Shown: positions 8,039 through 16,615, counted from the first letter of the stretch. The stretch is DNA of 50,600 nucleotides from Hyphomicrobiales bacterium (GCA_003140315.1 PLJS01000090.1:1-50600); one strand, 5' to 3'. Notes: generated by a model from the sequence alone, not told the origin. Made by a program: numbers and translations.

Positions 8039-9079
8039 TCAATGCGTCGTGGTTTCGACTTGAGTCTCGCCAACTTGAAGCTGCTGCTTCATCCAGGTGC
8101 AGCCATTGTGGTAATTCGTGACTGCGCTGCCGGGCGGAACGAGCTTGTCGCAAGCTGCCGCAAGATCGCCCGACAGGGTCATTTTCATGACGGGAATGAC
8201 TTCTTCCAGTTGCTCCATCGTGCGCGGCCCGAAGATCGGCGCGGTGACGGCGGGCTGATCCTTGACCCAGAGCACGGCGAGTTGCGCAGGCGTGATGCCC
8301 GCCTCCTTCGCGAGCGCGGTCAGCTTGCGTCCGATGTCGATGCCCGGCTCGTTGACGCGTCCGATATATACGCCGCCGCGCCGCGCGGCACGCGAGTCTT
8401 TGGGAAAGTTCAGTGCGTCCGAGTATCGGCCGGAGAGTACGCCCTGAGCCAGTGGTGCGTAGGGAATGAGGCCGACGCCGTATGCGAGGCACGCCGGCAC
8501 GAGCTCGTTCTCGATGCGCCGGTCGAGCAGATTGTAGGGCGGCTGTTCGGAAATATAGCGAGCGAGTCCTTTGGATTCGCTCAGCATGATTCCTTCAACC
8601 ACCTTCCACGCCGGATGCGTCGAACATCCGATGTAGCGCACCTTTCCCTGACGGATGAGGTCCGTCATGGCGCCAAGCGTTTCCTCGGTCGGGACGTGGA
8701 AAGAAGGTCGATGCAACTGATAGAGATCGATGTAGTCGGTGCCGAGGCGCTTGAGCGATTCCTCGCAGGTGCGGATGATGTTGACGCGCGAATTGCTCTG
8801 CTCGTTCGGGCCGGCGTTGGCGTCGATCGGAAAATGCACCTTGCTCGAGATGACGACCTTGTGGCGCGCCGGGAGGCGCTTGATGGCGTGGCCGAGAAAA
8901 ATCTCGCTCTGGCCTTCGTTGTAATTGTTCGACGTGTCGAAAAAGTTCACGCCCGCATCGTAGGCGCGTTCCACGATCGCGATCGAGTCGGTCTCTGTCG
9001 TCGGGTTGGAGAAATTGAACGTGCCGATGGCAAGCGGCGACACCATCAAGCCGCTGCGGCCAAGCGAACGAAAATTCAT
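8039..9079 (-). CDS. Aldo/keto reductase
   Basis: NAD(P)H-dependent oxidoreductase of the aldo/keto reductase superfamily (TIM barrel). The catalytic tetrad is readable: D48 and Y53 in F-D-T-S-N-N-Y, K80 in I-S-S-K and H123 in Y-Q-L-H-R-P. The N-terminus L-G-R-S-G-L-M-V-S is typical of the YajO/Tas/YghZ-like branch, and 346 residues is the usual length. First gene of the minus-strand operon, 24 bp or more upstream of the IclR operator region, and preceded by its own palindrome (9110-9128). It probably reduces or oxidises a carbonyl/hydroxyl of the pathway intermediate, but no substrate can be assigned. Confidence 0.92.
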   Translation of the reverse strand: MNFRSLGRSGLMVSPLAIGTFNFSNPTTETDSIAIVERAYDAGVNFFDTSNNYNEGQSEIFLGHAIKRLPARHKVVISSKVHFPIDANAGPNEQSNSRVNIIRTCEESLKRLGTDYIDLYQLHRPSFHVPTEETLGAMTDLIRQGKVRYIGCSTHPAWKVVEGIMLSESKGLARYISEQPPYNLLDRRIENELVPACLAYGVGLIPYAPLAQGVLSGRYSDALNFPKDSRAARRGGVYIGRVNEPGIDIGRKLTALAKEAGITPAQLAVLWVKDQPAVTAPIFGPRTMEQLEEVIPVMKMTLSGDLAAACDKLVPPGSAVTNYHNGCTWMKQQLQVGETQVETTTH

Positions 9080-9453
9080 GTGCGCCTCCCTCCTCGTTTT
9101 TCAAGGGAATTGGTTGCCACCCAACCAACGTTGTCAATGCAATGCGATGGGTGTGTGGCGCGTTTGGGGACGGGCTCTCACCGCCTCATCAGGCAAAGGC
9201 GCATGTCTCGAATGCAGGTTTGTGTGGGCGAATGCCATGTACCGTTGGCGCGACGCCTGGTCTCAAGGGAGCGAAGATTGGCAGTCGGACAAGCTGAAAG
9301 CGCAACGTTCAGCGATAGGGACGACAAACCGTCCACGTCGTTGCTTCTTTGCTTGGCATGCTCTCTAGTAAAGCCTGTCCGTGGTTCCGTGCCGGCGCGA
9401 CCGCGATCGACTTCGAGACGAGACATGCTTTGTCCGCACGGGAGAGCTTCACT
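9080..9453. promoter_or_regulatory. Divergent intergenic region between aldo/keto reductase and binding-protein genes
   Basis: About 370 bases with no convincing gene. It must hold promoters for the minus-strand operon and for the plus-strand binding protein. Nearest the reductase gene is a perfect palindrome TTGGTTG-CCACC-CAACCAA at 9110-9128, 31 bases before the reductase ATG, a good operator candidate. No clear -35/-10 pair was found. Confidence 0.4.
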
Positions 9454-10587
9454 ATGGATTCAAAATCCGGAATTGCACGCTCGGTAGATGCTCGCACCGA
9501 GATCAATCGCCGCGCCTTCATCGGTGGCTCGGCTACACTGGCCGCCGGTGGTGCATTGGATCTTGGCGCCGGGAGCGCCATCGCTGAGGAAAACAAGCGC
9601 GTCATTTCCATCGTCTCACAGCAATACCTGACGGAAACACTGAAGCCCATGGTCGAGAAGGCCGCCGACGCGACCGTCGAGAATCTTCCTTTCGTATCCT
9701 CGACCGACTCGCTGGCAAAGCTGCTCGCGCCCGGTGGCACGTCGCGGTACGATTTCCTGGTATTCACCACCCAGTTCGCGAGAGCACCGTTGATGGGCGA
9801 GAAGGCGGGCGATGAAAAGATTCAGCCGCTTGATTTCAGCCTGATTCCCAATTCGAAGAAGCTACTACCGGGCGTTGTTCAGAACGATATCGTCGAGCGC
9901 GGCGGCAAACCATACATGATACCGATCTTCTGGGGCTACGACAGCGTTCTCTACAATTCCGCAAAGGTCGCGCCGGAAGAAGCCGATACCTGGGCACTTA
10001 TCTTTGATGACAAATATGCTGGTAGAATTGCGTGGCGCGACGATGCGCTCGGCATGTTTATGTCGGCTGGGCTTTATCTCGGGATTGCGGATCCCGCGGC
10101 AATGCCGGACAGCGACGTCAAGGAGGTTGCGAAATTTCTTACCGCAAAAAAGAAAAATGTCAGAACCATGTGGTCAAAATTTGCCGAAGCCGTAAATCTC
10201 ATTTCGTCCGGCGAAGTCAACGCGATGTACGGCCTAATCCCAATGCGCCCAGCGCTAAACAAGCAGGGTATCAAAGCTGCATCTTCCTTTCCGAAGGAAG
10301 GGCTTATCATCTGGACGCAGAGCGCTTTCATCGCAAAGGATGCGCCGAATCCGAAGGTGGCCCATCGCGTCATCAACGAACTGATTTCGAAAGACTACGG
10401 CGAGAAGGCCATGCTTGAGACACAGTATCCTTCAGCCTCAGGCGAGGCAGCCTTGACGCTCTCTTCCGAGCAACGCCGCAGTCTGGGTGTCGATATTTTC
10501 GAACGTGGCGTGAAGACTTATATGCTGAAGTTTCCCGCCAGAATGGATAATTGGCTGGAAGCCTGGAATACTGTGAAGGCAACCTAG
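9454..10587 (+). CDS. Pot-type ABC transporter substrate-binding protein (orphan, copy 1)
   Basis: Periplasmic binding protein of the spermidine/putrescine-type (family 1/PotD-like) ABC transporters. It starts with a twin-arginine signal (N-R-R-A-F-I-G-G then a hydrophobic stretch) and shares with the paralogues at 16616 and 26490 the motif L-L-A-P-G-G-T-S-R-Y-D and the K-K-K-N-V-R-T-M-W-S segment. By eye it is closest to the 26490 protein. The ATG at 9454 follows GGAGAG. No permease or ATPase gene adjoins it, so it would depend on the permeases of the other clusters. Its DNA is visibly more AT-rich than the paralogues (for example around 10140-10170), pointing to a different history. Ligand unknown. 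Confidence 0.88.
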   Translation: MDSKSGIARSVDARTEINRRAFIGGSATLAAGGALDLGAGSAIAEENKRVISIVSQQYLTETLKPMVEKAADATVENLPFVSSTDSLAKLLAPGGTSRYDFLVFTTQFARAPLMGEKAGDEKIQPLDFSLIPNSKKLLPGVVQNDIVERGGKPYMIPIFWGYDSVLYNSAKVAPEEADTWALIFDDKYAGRIAWRDDALGMFMSAGLYLGIADPAAMPDSDVKEVAKFLTAKKKNVRTMWSKFAEAVNLISSGEVNAMYGLIPMRPALNKQGIKAASSFPKEGLIIWTQSAFIAKDAPNPKVAHRVINELISKDYGEKAMLETQYPSASGEAALTLSSEQRRSLGVDIFERGVKTYMLKFPARMDNWLEAWNTVKAT

Positions 10588-10689
10588 CATCCAAAATCCG
10601 GATCACCCCCGACCCGACGGGAATACGGTTCGGATGCTCTGCACCGGATCGAAGAGGCCTTAATAGAACGACGAGATGTCTGTTCAGCG

Positions 10690-11637
10690 TCACAAAGGCT
10701 TGCCGTAACCGCCCCCACCTGGGGTTTCCAATACGACCCAGTCGCCGGGGCTCATCGCTATCTTCTTCGAATCGGAAAAGGCCTTGCCATTGATGAGACA
10801 GCTTCCAGCCAAGCCACGCGCGGCACCTGCGAGGCCGTCAGGTCCTTCGATGAGACAGACTGGCGAGACATTGAGTATCCAGGGATGTTCGGTATTCATC
10901 CGGAAGGAAATCACCTGACCGTCGCCACCACGAAAAGCTCCCGCGCCGCCCGATCCCTTGCGCAACATTTTCTGCCCGAAAACGATAGGCATCGCGGCTT
11001 CGAGAATTTCGATCGGGACCGCGGACACGCCGGCGGGGAAGCAGGTTGCGTCGAGGCGTGGCTTCCGCGCCCGCGCACCCATACCGCCTGAATAATTGAA
11101 TACCGAAGACGTAAAACTCTCTCCGTCCGCGCGACTGCCCTGGATCTGCACCGTCCACACCGCACCTGCTCCCTCGGCGATCACCCGCATCGGCATAACC
11201 TGATAAAGTGCCTTGAGGATCGGCATGGGGACCCACATTCCCACTACATGTCTGGCGTTAACTGGCGCGGGATAGTCGCAGTTGACGATGCATCCTTTCG
11301 GGGCGACGACCTTGATTGGTGCAAGGCTGCCGTGATTGTTGGGCACCTCGGGATTGAGGCAAGCCCGCACCGCAAGCGCTGCATAGGCATGGGTATAGTT
11401 CATCACGACGTTAATGCCGGTCTTGCTGGGACCTGAGCTTCCGGCAAAATCGACCACAATCTCTCCCGCGTCGGCATCAACAGTGATCGACGCCCTCAGC
11501 GTGACGACTTCGCCGCCGGGTGTATCGAATTTACTCTCGCCGTGTGACACCCCTGAGGGCAGCTTGCGAATGGCTTTGCGTGAGGCTTGATGATGCGCGG
11601 CGATGTGCTTGCGGCAATGGAAACGACGCGATCTCAT
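10690..11637 (-). pseudogene. Hydantoinase B/oxoprolinase family, N-terminal half missing
   Basis: The C-terminal 290 or so residues are a clear HyuB/5-oxoprolinase B chain: L-P-S-G-V at the point where family members have L-P-D-G, the V-D-F-A-G-S-S motif, N-N-H-G-S-L-A-P-I, and the terminal G-G-G-G-Y-G. Full HyuB proteins are about 520-600 residues; here the first 250-300 are absent and the sequence upstream to the next gene at 11698 is too short to hold them. The first 20 or so residues of the open frame have no family similarity. It therefore looks like a deletion remnant of a third hydantoinase gene pair, convergent with the orphan binding protein. Whether a C-terminal fragment is expressed cannot be told. 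Confidence 0.8.
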
Positions 11638-11697
11638 TCTCTGCCGTTCGGCTGACGCTTCGCAGAAGTCTCGTGAAAAGGATGACAGCCCGCATGC

Positions 11698-12585
11698 TCA
11701 AGCTCGGGCCTTATCTGATGGTTGATCCAACCAGTCTGATACCATCGTGGTGAGTTCCGCGAGGCCGGACTCCGTTGAGTGTTCGACACGATCCCCCTCT
11801 GGGTGCAGACGCGCAATCGCGCCTGGGATCAAGTTCGCGGAGTATTCAAGATCGACGAATGAGCCATCGCGCACACCGCACGTCACCATCGTTGGCTGCT
11901 TGATCAGCGGAAGCCGCTCCTGCGGCCGATAGAAGATCGCCGCGCGATATGCGACGTGGGCATACGGGATGCCCTTGAAAACCTCGACAGCGGACTCGTG
12001 CATGTCTCGCGCCGATGGAAGGGGCGATCCTGTCGCCTGCTCCTGGGTCCAGCGGTGCGGTGGTTTGAAAAGATACTCATCGCGCCACTTGTTCCAGGCC
12101 TTGAAGAACTGCGTTCCGTCTGGATCGATGTGCCTGCTCATGTCGATCTTTTCAGCGTACTCCTCATACAAGCCGCTTGGCATGCGGCGCATGCCGTCCA
12201 GAATGACCTTGCGAACGCACTCCGGATGGTCGATCGCCATGTCGGCGGCGATGCGTGCGCCGGTGTGCGTTCCAAATACATCAACCTGCTTGTATTTGTT
12301 GCCGAGACTCATGAGCGCCCGCACAGTTGCGTCGGCGAAGTAGTCCATCATCGCGTCCGGCCGAGCGGGCGGACAGGAATCGCCCTGGCCGAGCGTATCA
12401 AGCGCGATCACATCGCGTTTTTCTGCCAGATGCGTTGCAAACTTGACCATCAGCAGTGAAGAAAGGGGCGACGAATGCAGCAGCAAGATCGGCGGCTTGT
12501 TGTCAGCGACGCCACCACTGATCGTGCGGTAGTGCACTTGGCCCTCCGAAATGTCGGTGAAGCCGCGCCTGATTGTAACGGTCAT
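11698..12585 (-). CDS. Alpha/beta hydrolase with GTHTG instead of GxSxG
   Basis: Alpha/beta-hydrolase fold protein of the MhpC/epoxide-hydrolase-like type: P-P-I-L-L-L-H-S-S-P for the oxyanion-hole strand (31-40), A-L-D-T-L-G-Q-G-D-S (61-70), and a late His in R-V-E-H for the catalytic base. The nucleophile elbow reads F-G-T-H-T-G-A (104-110), so His107 occupies the position of the usual Ser, Asp or Cys. I chose the ATG at 12585, where similarity starts, giving 295 residues; an upstream extension would overlap the FMN reductase. It is third in the LLM monooxygenase, FMN reductase, hydrolase set and may process the oxidised product, if it is catalytic. Confidence 0.85.
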   Translation of the reverse strand: MTVTIRRGFTDISEGQVHYRTISGGVADNKPPILLLHSSPLSSLLMVKFATHLAEKRDVIALDTLGQGDSCPPARPDAMMDYFADATVRALMSLGNKYKQVDVFGTHTGARIAADMAIDHPECVRKVILDGMRRMPSGLYEEYAEKIDMSRHIDPDGTQFFKAWNKWRDEYLFKPPHRWTQEQATGSPLPSARDMHESAVEVFKGIPYAHVAYRAAIFYRPQERLPLIKQPTMVTCGVRDGSFVDLEYSANLIPGAIARLHPEGDRVEHSTESGLAELTTMVSDWLDQPSDKARA

Positions 12586-12595
12586 TTTGCTACTT

Positions 12596-13177
12596 TCAGC
12601 TGCCAGCTGTTGCGGGCCGGGATGAGGCAAGATGGGCCTCGCCGAGCCAGGGCCGTAGCTCCGCGACGGCGCAATCAACCCGCTTCAACGCGGCTTGCGA
12701 GGTAACCTGTCCGTCGGCGAAGTCGGCGTCGGATACATAAATGGCGGTGCCCATGGTGTGTGCGGCAAAGAAGCCGAAAAGCGGCCTCAACTGATGCTCG
12801 ACGACAAGCGCGTGACGCTCGCCGCCGCCGGTGGCAGTGAGGATCACAGGCGTTCCGGCGAGACGATCGTAGCCTACGAGATCAAAAAGATGTTTGAACA
12901 ACCCGGTATACGATCCTTTGTACACAGGCGATCCGATCACGAGCACATCGGCATTCTCGATCGCTGCGATCAGGTCCGCGAGGCGACCCTTGATATTCGA
13001 CAAATCCCAAACGGCTCCGAGTTCGGGCGCATCGAGCAGGTCGTAGGGCGCGCCTTCGATGCCGTATGTCTCATGAATGCGGCCAAGGACGGTTTCAATC
13101 AGCACGCGCGTCTTCGACGGGCGCTTGATGTTGCCCGAAATTCCCACGATCGAAGGTTTCCTTTGATCGGACATCAT
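12596..13177 (-). CDS. NAD(P)H-dependent FMN reductase (MsuE/SsuE family)
   Basis: Flavodoxin-fold reductase that supplies FMNH2 to a partner monooxygenase. Visible: the G-I-S-G-N segment for the FMN phosphate near residues 13-17, then G-S-P-V-Y-K-G-S-Y-T-G-L-F-K (about 81-94), the diagnostic stretch of MsuE/SsuE-type reductases. Length 193 is normal. It lies 7 bp downstream of the LLM monooxygenase gene, its expected partner in a two-component system, and 10 bp upstream of the hydrolase gene. Confidence 0.92.
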   Translation of the reverse strand: MMSDQRKPSIVGISGNIKRPSKTRVLIETVLGRIHETYGIEGAPYDLLDAPELGAVWDLSNIKGRLADLIAAIENADVLVIGSPVYKGSYTGLFKHLFDLVGYDRLAGTPVILTATGGGERHALVVEHQLRPLFGFFAAHTMGTAIYVSDADFADGQVTSQAALKRVDCAVAELRPWLGEAHLASSRPATAGS

Positions 13178-13184
13178 GCCGTGC

Positions 13185-14480
13185 TCAAAACTCCAACAGA
13201 TTGTCGCGAAAGCGCTCGTGTCCGTAGGTCGAGCGAATCAGCCCACGTTGCTTGAGTGCCGGCCCGAGCCCGTCGGCGAATTCCGCGACGCAACGCCGTG
13301 TCAGCGTGTGGCTCACGAGAAAACCGTCGCCGCCGATTGCATCCATCGTCTCGCCCATCTGCGCCGAGACGATGTCGGGTGAGCCCACATAATCGAAGCC
13401 GCCGGAGGCCGTATCCATCACGATCTCACGCAGCGTCTTCATGCCGGCAGCCGTGGTTAGCGCCTTTGTCGAAGCCTGTGCTGCATTCGTTTTGACTTCG
13501 GGCACCGGCTGATCGAGATCGAACTTGGAGAAGTCGACGCCACTCGCGTAGGACATGAAAGCGAGCTTGTATTCCACCTGCGCGGCGGCGGCCTTCTTCT
13601 GCTGCGCCTTGCGCTCCTGTGCGCCGTCATCAGTCTCGTCGAGGACCGCCGACATCATAAAGAGGATTTTGCAGTCAGCCGGATCACGCCCATGCGATCG
13701 CATGTGCTGATGGATATCGTCGCGGAAGGCTTTCGCACTCTCGATGGTGCGGAAGCGCGCCAGGATCGTGTCGGCATGCTTTGCCGCGAAGCTACGCCCG
13801 GCCGGTGAGCCGCCCGCCTGGCAAATAACCGGGCGGCCTTGCGGCCCTGGAAACGTATTCAGCGGTCCGCGCGACTTATAGAAGCGGCCCGCGAAATCTA
13901 TCGGCCGCACCTTCTCGAAGTCGGCGAACATGCCGCTCGCGACATCGGCGCGGACCGCGTGCTCGCCCCAGGAATCCCACAGCTTGTAGACGACATCCAT
14001 CCATTCGTCGGCCATCTCGTAGCGTAGGTCGTGCTCGTAGTGCTTTTCGAGGCCGAAGTTCTGCGCCGAGCGATCATTGTGCGCGGTCACGATATTCAAC
14101 CCGACACGGCCGGCGGTCAGGTGATCTAGGGTCGCGGCGAGGCGTGCGGCGATGAACGGCGGATAGAAGGATGTCGTCAATGTCGCGACGATGCCGATGC
14201 GGCTCGTCGCCTGCGCGATCAGCGGCACCAGCGGCATCGGGTCGTTCTTCGGCACCATCCAGGCGGTGTGCAGGAACCATTCGGGCGTGCCCTTATAAGA
14301 GTCCGGTACGAGTTGGCCGTCTTCCAACATGATGTAGTCGAAGCCCGCTCGTTCGAGCGAGCGGCCGAGATCCACGTAGATGTCCGGCTTCATCCAGTCG
14401 GATGCGATCGAGCCGGACCACGGCTGACCCCAGCCGTGCACGCCATAACCCTGGGCAACGAACCAACCCATGTGAAACAT
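13185..14480 (-). CDS. LLM-class flavin-dependent monooxygenase (NtaA/SnaA/DszA type)
   Basis: Two-component FMNH2-dependent monooxygenase of the bacterial luciferase fold. The NtaA/SnaA/DszA branch, to which it belongs by the G-W-F/G-Y-G-V-H-G-W-G start, the A-G-R-V-G-L-N-I-V-T block (residues 123-132) and the N-F-G block (141-143), oxidises N- or S-containing organics such as nitrilotriacetate or dibenzothiophene sulfone. Length 431 fits. A strong GGAGGTG ribosome-binding site precedes the ATG. With the adjacent FMN reductase it should form a working system attacking a C-N or C-S bond or a heteroaromatic ring; the substrate is inferred to be related to the ligands of the neighbouring transporters. 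Confidence 0.92.
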   Translation of the reverse strand: MFHMGWFVAQGYGVHGWGQPWSGSIASDWMKPDIYVDLGRSLERAGFDYIMLEDGQLVPDSYKGTPEWFLHTAWMVPKNDPMPLVPLIAQATSRIGIVATLTTSFYPPFIAARLAATLDHLTAGRVGLNIVTAHNDRSAQNFGLEKHYEHDLRYEMADEWMDVVYKLWDSWGEHAVRADVASGMFADFEKVRPIDFAGRFYKSRGPLNTFPGPQGRPVICQAGGSPAGRSFAAKHADTILARFRTIESAKAFRDDIHQHMRSHGRDPADCKILFMMSAVLDETDDGAQERKAQQKKAAAAQVEYKLAFMSYASGVDFSKFDLDQPVPEVKTNAAQASTKALTTAAGMKTLREIVMDTASGGFDYVGSPDIVSAQMGETMDAIGGDGFLVSHTLTRRCVAEFADGLGPALKQRGLIRSTYGHERFRDNLLEF

Positions 14481-14884
14481 CGCGCACCTCCGCCAAAAAT
14501 ATTCATCCGTACATTTTCGATAGTCAAGCGACCTTCGATGTTCGGTTCTTCAATTGCATCGATTGATGTCGAAAACGGCGGGCGAACGCAGCCGCATGGC
14601 TGCGACGCGATGCGCGTGCCGCTGTCGCCCGCTCAGAAGTCCTTTGAAACAGGGGTGATCTTGAACTGCATGGCGTCGCAGTGCTGTCATTATTCGTCAG
14701 GCCACCCAATCGTCCAACGCGCAGCCATGCTGCTGTTTGGATGGGCTTCCTTTGAAATCATCCGTATCTATTGACCGCGCATGGAGCGTGTGGAATCGTT
14801 GACTAAGGATCGTTCAACGAGCCCGCCGACGGATGGGCGGCATTCGATCGTGAAACTGGAGCCGCGCGAGGGAGCGACAGCTGT
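14481..14884. promoter_or_regulatory. Divergent intergenic region with inverted repeats
   Basis: About 400 bases between the minus-strand monooxygenase and the plus-strand permease genes; no gene recognised. It contains a hairpin CGCAGCC-GCAT-GGCTGCG (14587-14604) and an inverted repeat TCGTTGA-N11-TCAACGA (14796-14802/14814-14820) located 65 bases before the permease start. The latter is in a good place for an operator. No sure -35/-10 pair. Confidence 0.4.
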
Positions 14885-15796
14885 GTGGCCGCGTCACATC
14901 TCGATTGTTCCGGTTCATCCATGAGGGGCGCCGCACGATCGGCCAGTCTGCCCGGCGCGCTTCTCGTTCTTCCGAGCATGCTCTGGCTGCTTGTCTTCGC
15001 GATCCTTCCAGTTCTGTTTTTAGTTTGCCTGTCGCTTTGGACCGCGACGATCTTCGGCATTGAGCAGACATGGACGCTGGCCAACTATCAGACCATCGTC
15101 TCGGATGCGGTCTATGCCAGCATTCTGCTCAAGACGCTCCGCATCTCGGCGATCGCGACACTGCTTTCTCTCGCTTTGTCGTACCCGCTCGCGATGTTCC
15201 TCGTGAGCCTGAAGGGCCGCACGCGCAGTCTGTTCCTGCTCCTGATCTTTCTTCCATTCTGGTCGAGCTACGTGGTGCGCAGCTTCATGTGGCTGCCGGT
15301 GCTCGGCAAAACCGGGCTCGTCAATCAAATACTCTTGGCACTCGGCATCACCAATGCGCCGGTCGAATGGCTGCTTTTCAACGAGGGCGCTGTCTATGTC
15401 GGTCTTGTCTACGTCTATACGCTGTTCATGGTGCTGCCGATCTTTCTCTCACTCGACCGGATCGATCCGTCGGTGATCGAGGCGGCGCTGGATCTCGGTG
15501 GCAAGCCTTATCAGATCTTTGCTCGCGTCGTCTGGCCGCTTAGCCTGCCGGGGGTGTGGTCCGGCTGCGTGATGGTATTTCTTATCAGTGTCGGCGCCTA
15601 CGTGACACCGCAGCTTCTCGGCGGCACGTCCGGCACGATGATCGGCAATGTCATCGCCGGACAATTCCTCAACACCAACAACTGGCCGCTCGGTGCTGCG
15701 CTATCGATTGCGCTGATCGTGATGGTGGCAGTGCTGTTCGCGATCGTTGGGCGGCGTCTTGGCCTCAAGCAGCTCTTTCTCGGAGCGCGCGCATGA
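14885..15796 (+). CDS. Pot-type ABC transporter permease, PotB-like (set 1)
   Basis: First inner-membrane permease of a spermidine/putrescine/opine-type ABC importer. About six membrane segments are readable, with the EAA loop E-A-A-L-D-L-G-G-K-P at about residues 199-208, which contacts the ATPase, and the family block P-F-W-S-S-Y-V-V-R-S. I use a GTG start at 14885, preceded by GAGGGAG at 10 bases; an ATG at 14921 is the alternative. The stop overlaps the next permease as ATGA. Very similar by eye to the permease at 24738. No ATPase gene accompanies this set, so the one at 27695 probably serves it. Confidence 0.9.
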   Translation: MAASHLDCSGSSMRGAARSASLPGALLVLPSMLWLLVFAILPVLFLVCLSLWTATIFGIEQTWTLANYQTIVSDAVYASILLKTLRISAIATLLSLALSYPLAMFLVSLKGRTRSLFLLLIFLPFWSSYVVRSFMWLPVLGKTGLVNQILLALGITNAPVEWLLFNEGAVYVGLVYVYTLFMVLPIFLSLDRIDPSVIEAALDLGGKPYQIFARVVWPLSLPGVWSGCVMVFLISVGAYVTPQLLGGTSGTMIGNVIAGQFLNTNNWPLGAALSIALIVMVAVLFAIVGRRLGLKQLFLGARA

Positions 15797-16590
15797 GGCC
15801 GGAGGGCGCATATTCTTCCCTCCTTCTGCGCGTCTACGCGGCACTTTTTTACGCGTTTCTCTATGTACCGATCCTGGTACTGATCATTCTATCGTTCAAC
15901 AATTCGCCCGCGATGGGGTTTCCGTTCCTCGGCTTCACGACAAAATGGTACGGTCAGGCCCTTGCGGGCGGTGAGTTGCTCACCGCGCTGGTAAACAGCA
16001 TCATGCTCGGTGTCGTGAGCGCGTCCGTCGCGACCGTGCTCGCACTCCTCGCAAGCTTCGGGCTGCGTCATCGGTTTCCGCTCAAAGGACTTGTCTTCCC
16101 GGTGATCCTGATCCCGATCGTCATGCCGGGGATCGTCTCGGGTGTGCTGCTGCTCGTCTATATCGGACTCGCGGGCTTGCCGTACGGATTGTGGAGCGCT
16201 GTCCTGCCCGCGCACATTACGTGGGTTTTGCCCTTCGCCTTCCTGACACTACATCCACAGATCTCGCGCTTTGATACGTCGCTTGAAGAGGCCGCGATGG
16301 ATCTCGGCGCAAGGCCCGCGGCGGTGTTCTGGCGTGTGCTCTTTCCCATCATCCGGCCAGCCTTGATCGCTACGTTGCTGTTCTCGTTCACAATCTCCTT
16401 CGACGAGTTCATCCGCACGCTGTTCGTCATCTCGGCGGAACGCACAGTGCCGATCTATCTGTGGGTGCTCATCATTGATCGTGTCGCACCGTTTCTCCCA
16501 GCGATGGGCGTCGTCCTGATGGCGATCTCAATGGCCATCGCCGGCGCGGGATTCGTTCTCACGCAGCGAACCTCAACCTCTCCAAATTGA
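15793..16590 (+). CDS. Pot-type ABC transporter permease, PotC-like (set 1)
   Basis: Second permease of the importer, forming a heterodimer with the preceding product. The N-terminus (F-L-Y-V-P-I-L-V-L-I-I-L-S-F-N-N-S) is the PotC signature, and the EAA loop E-E-A-A-M-D-L-G-A-R is seen near residue 175. Length 265. The ATG at 15793 overlaps the previous stop by 4 bp; reading further upstream would only overlap the first permease. Followed after 25 bp by the binding-protein gene. Confidence 0.9.
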   Translation: MRPEGAYSSLLLRVYAALFYAFLYVPILVLIILSFNNSPAMGFPFLGFTTKWYGQALAGGELLTALVNSIMLGVVSASVATVLALLASFGLRHRFPLKGLVFPVILIPIVMPGIVSGVLLLVYIGLAGLPYGLWSAVLPAHITWVLPFAFLTLHPQISRFDTSLEEAAMDLGARPAAVFWRVLFPIIRPALIATLLFSFTISFDEFIRTLFVISAERTVPIYLWVLIIDRVAPFLPAMGVVLMAISMAIAGAGFVLTQRTSTSPN

Positions 16591-16615
16591 GTCTCACACC
16601 AGAAGGAACACGATC

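Noticed and set aside
7973-9487. A 504-codon open frame on the plus strand opposite the aldo/keto reductase
   Set aside because: The opposite strand encodes a protein with a complete catalytic tetrad; the plus-strand frame is Arg/His/Ala-rich without motifs, as expected for an antisense frame in high-GC DNA.
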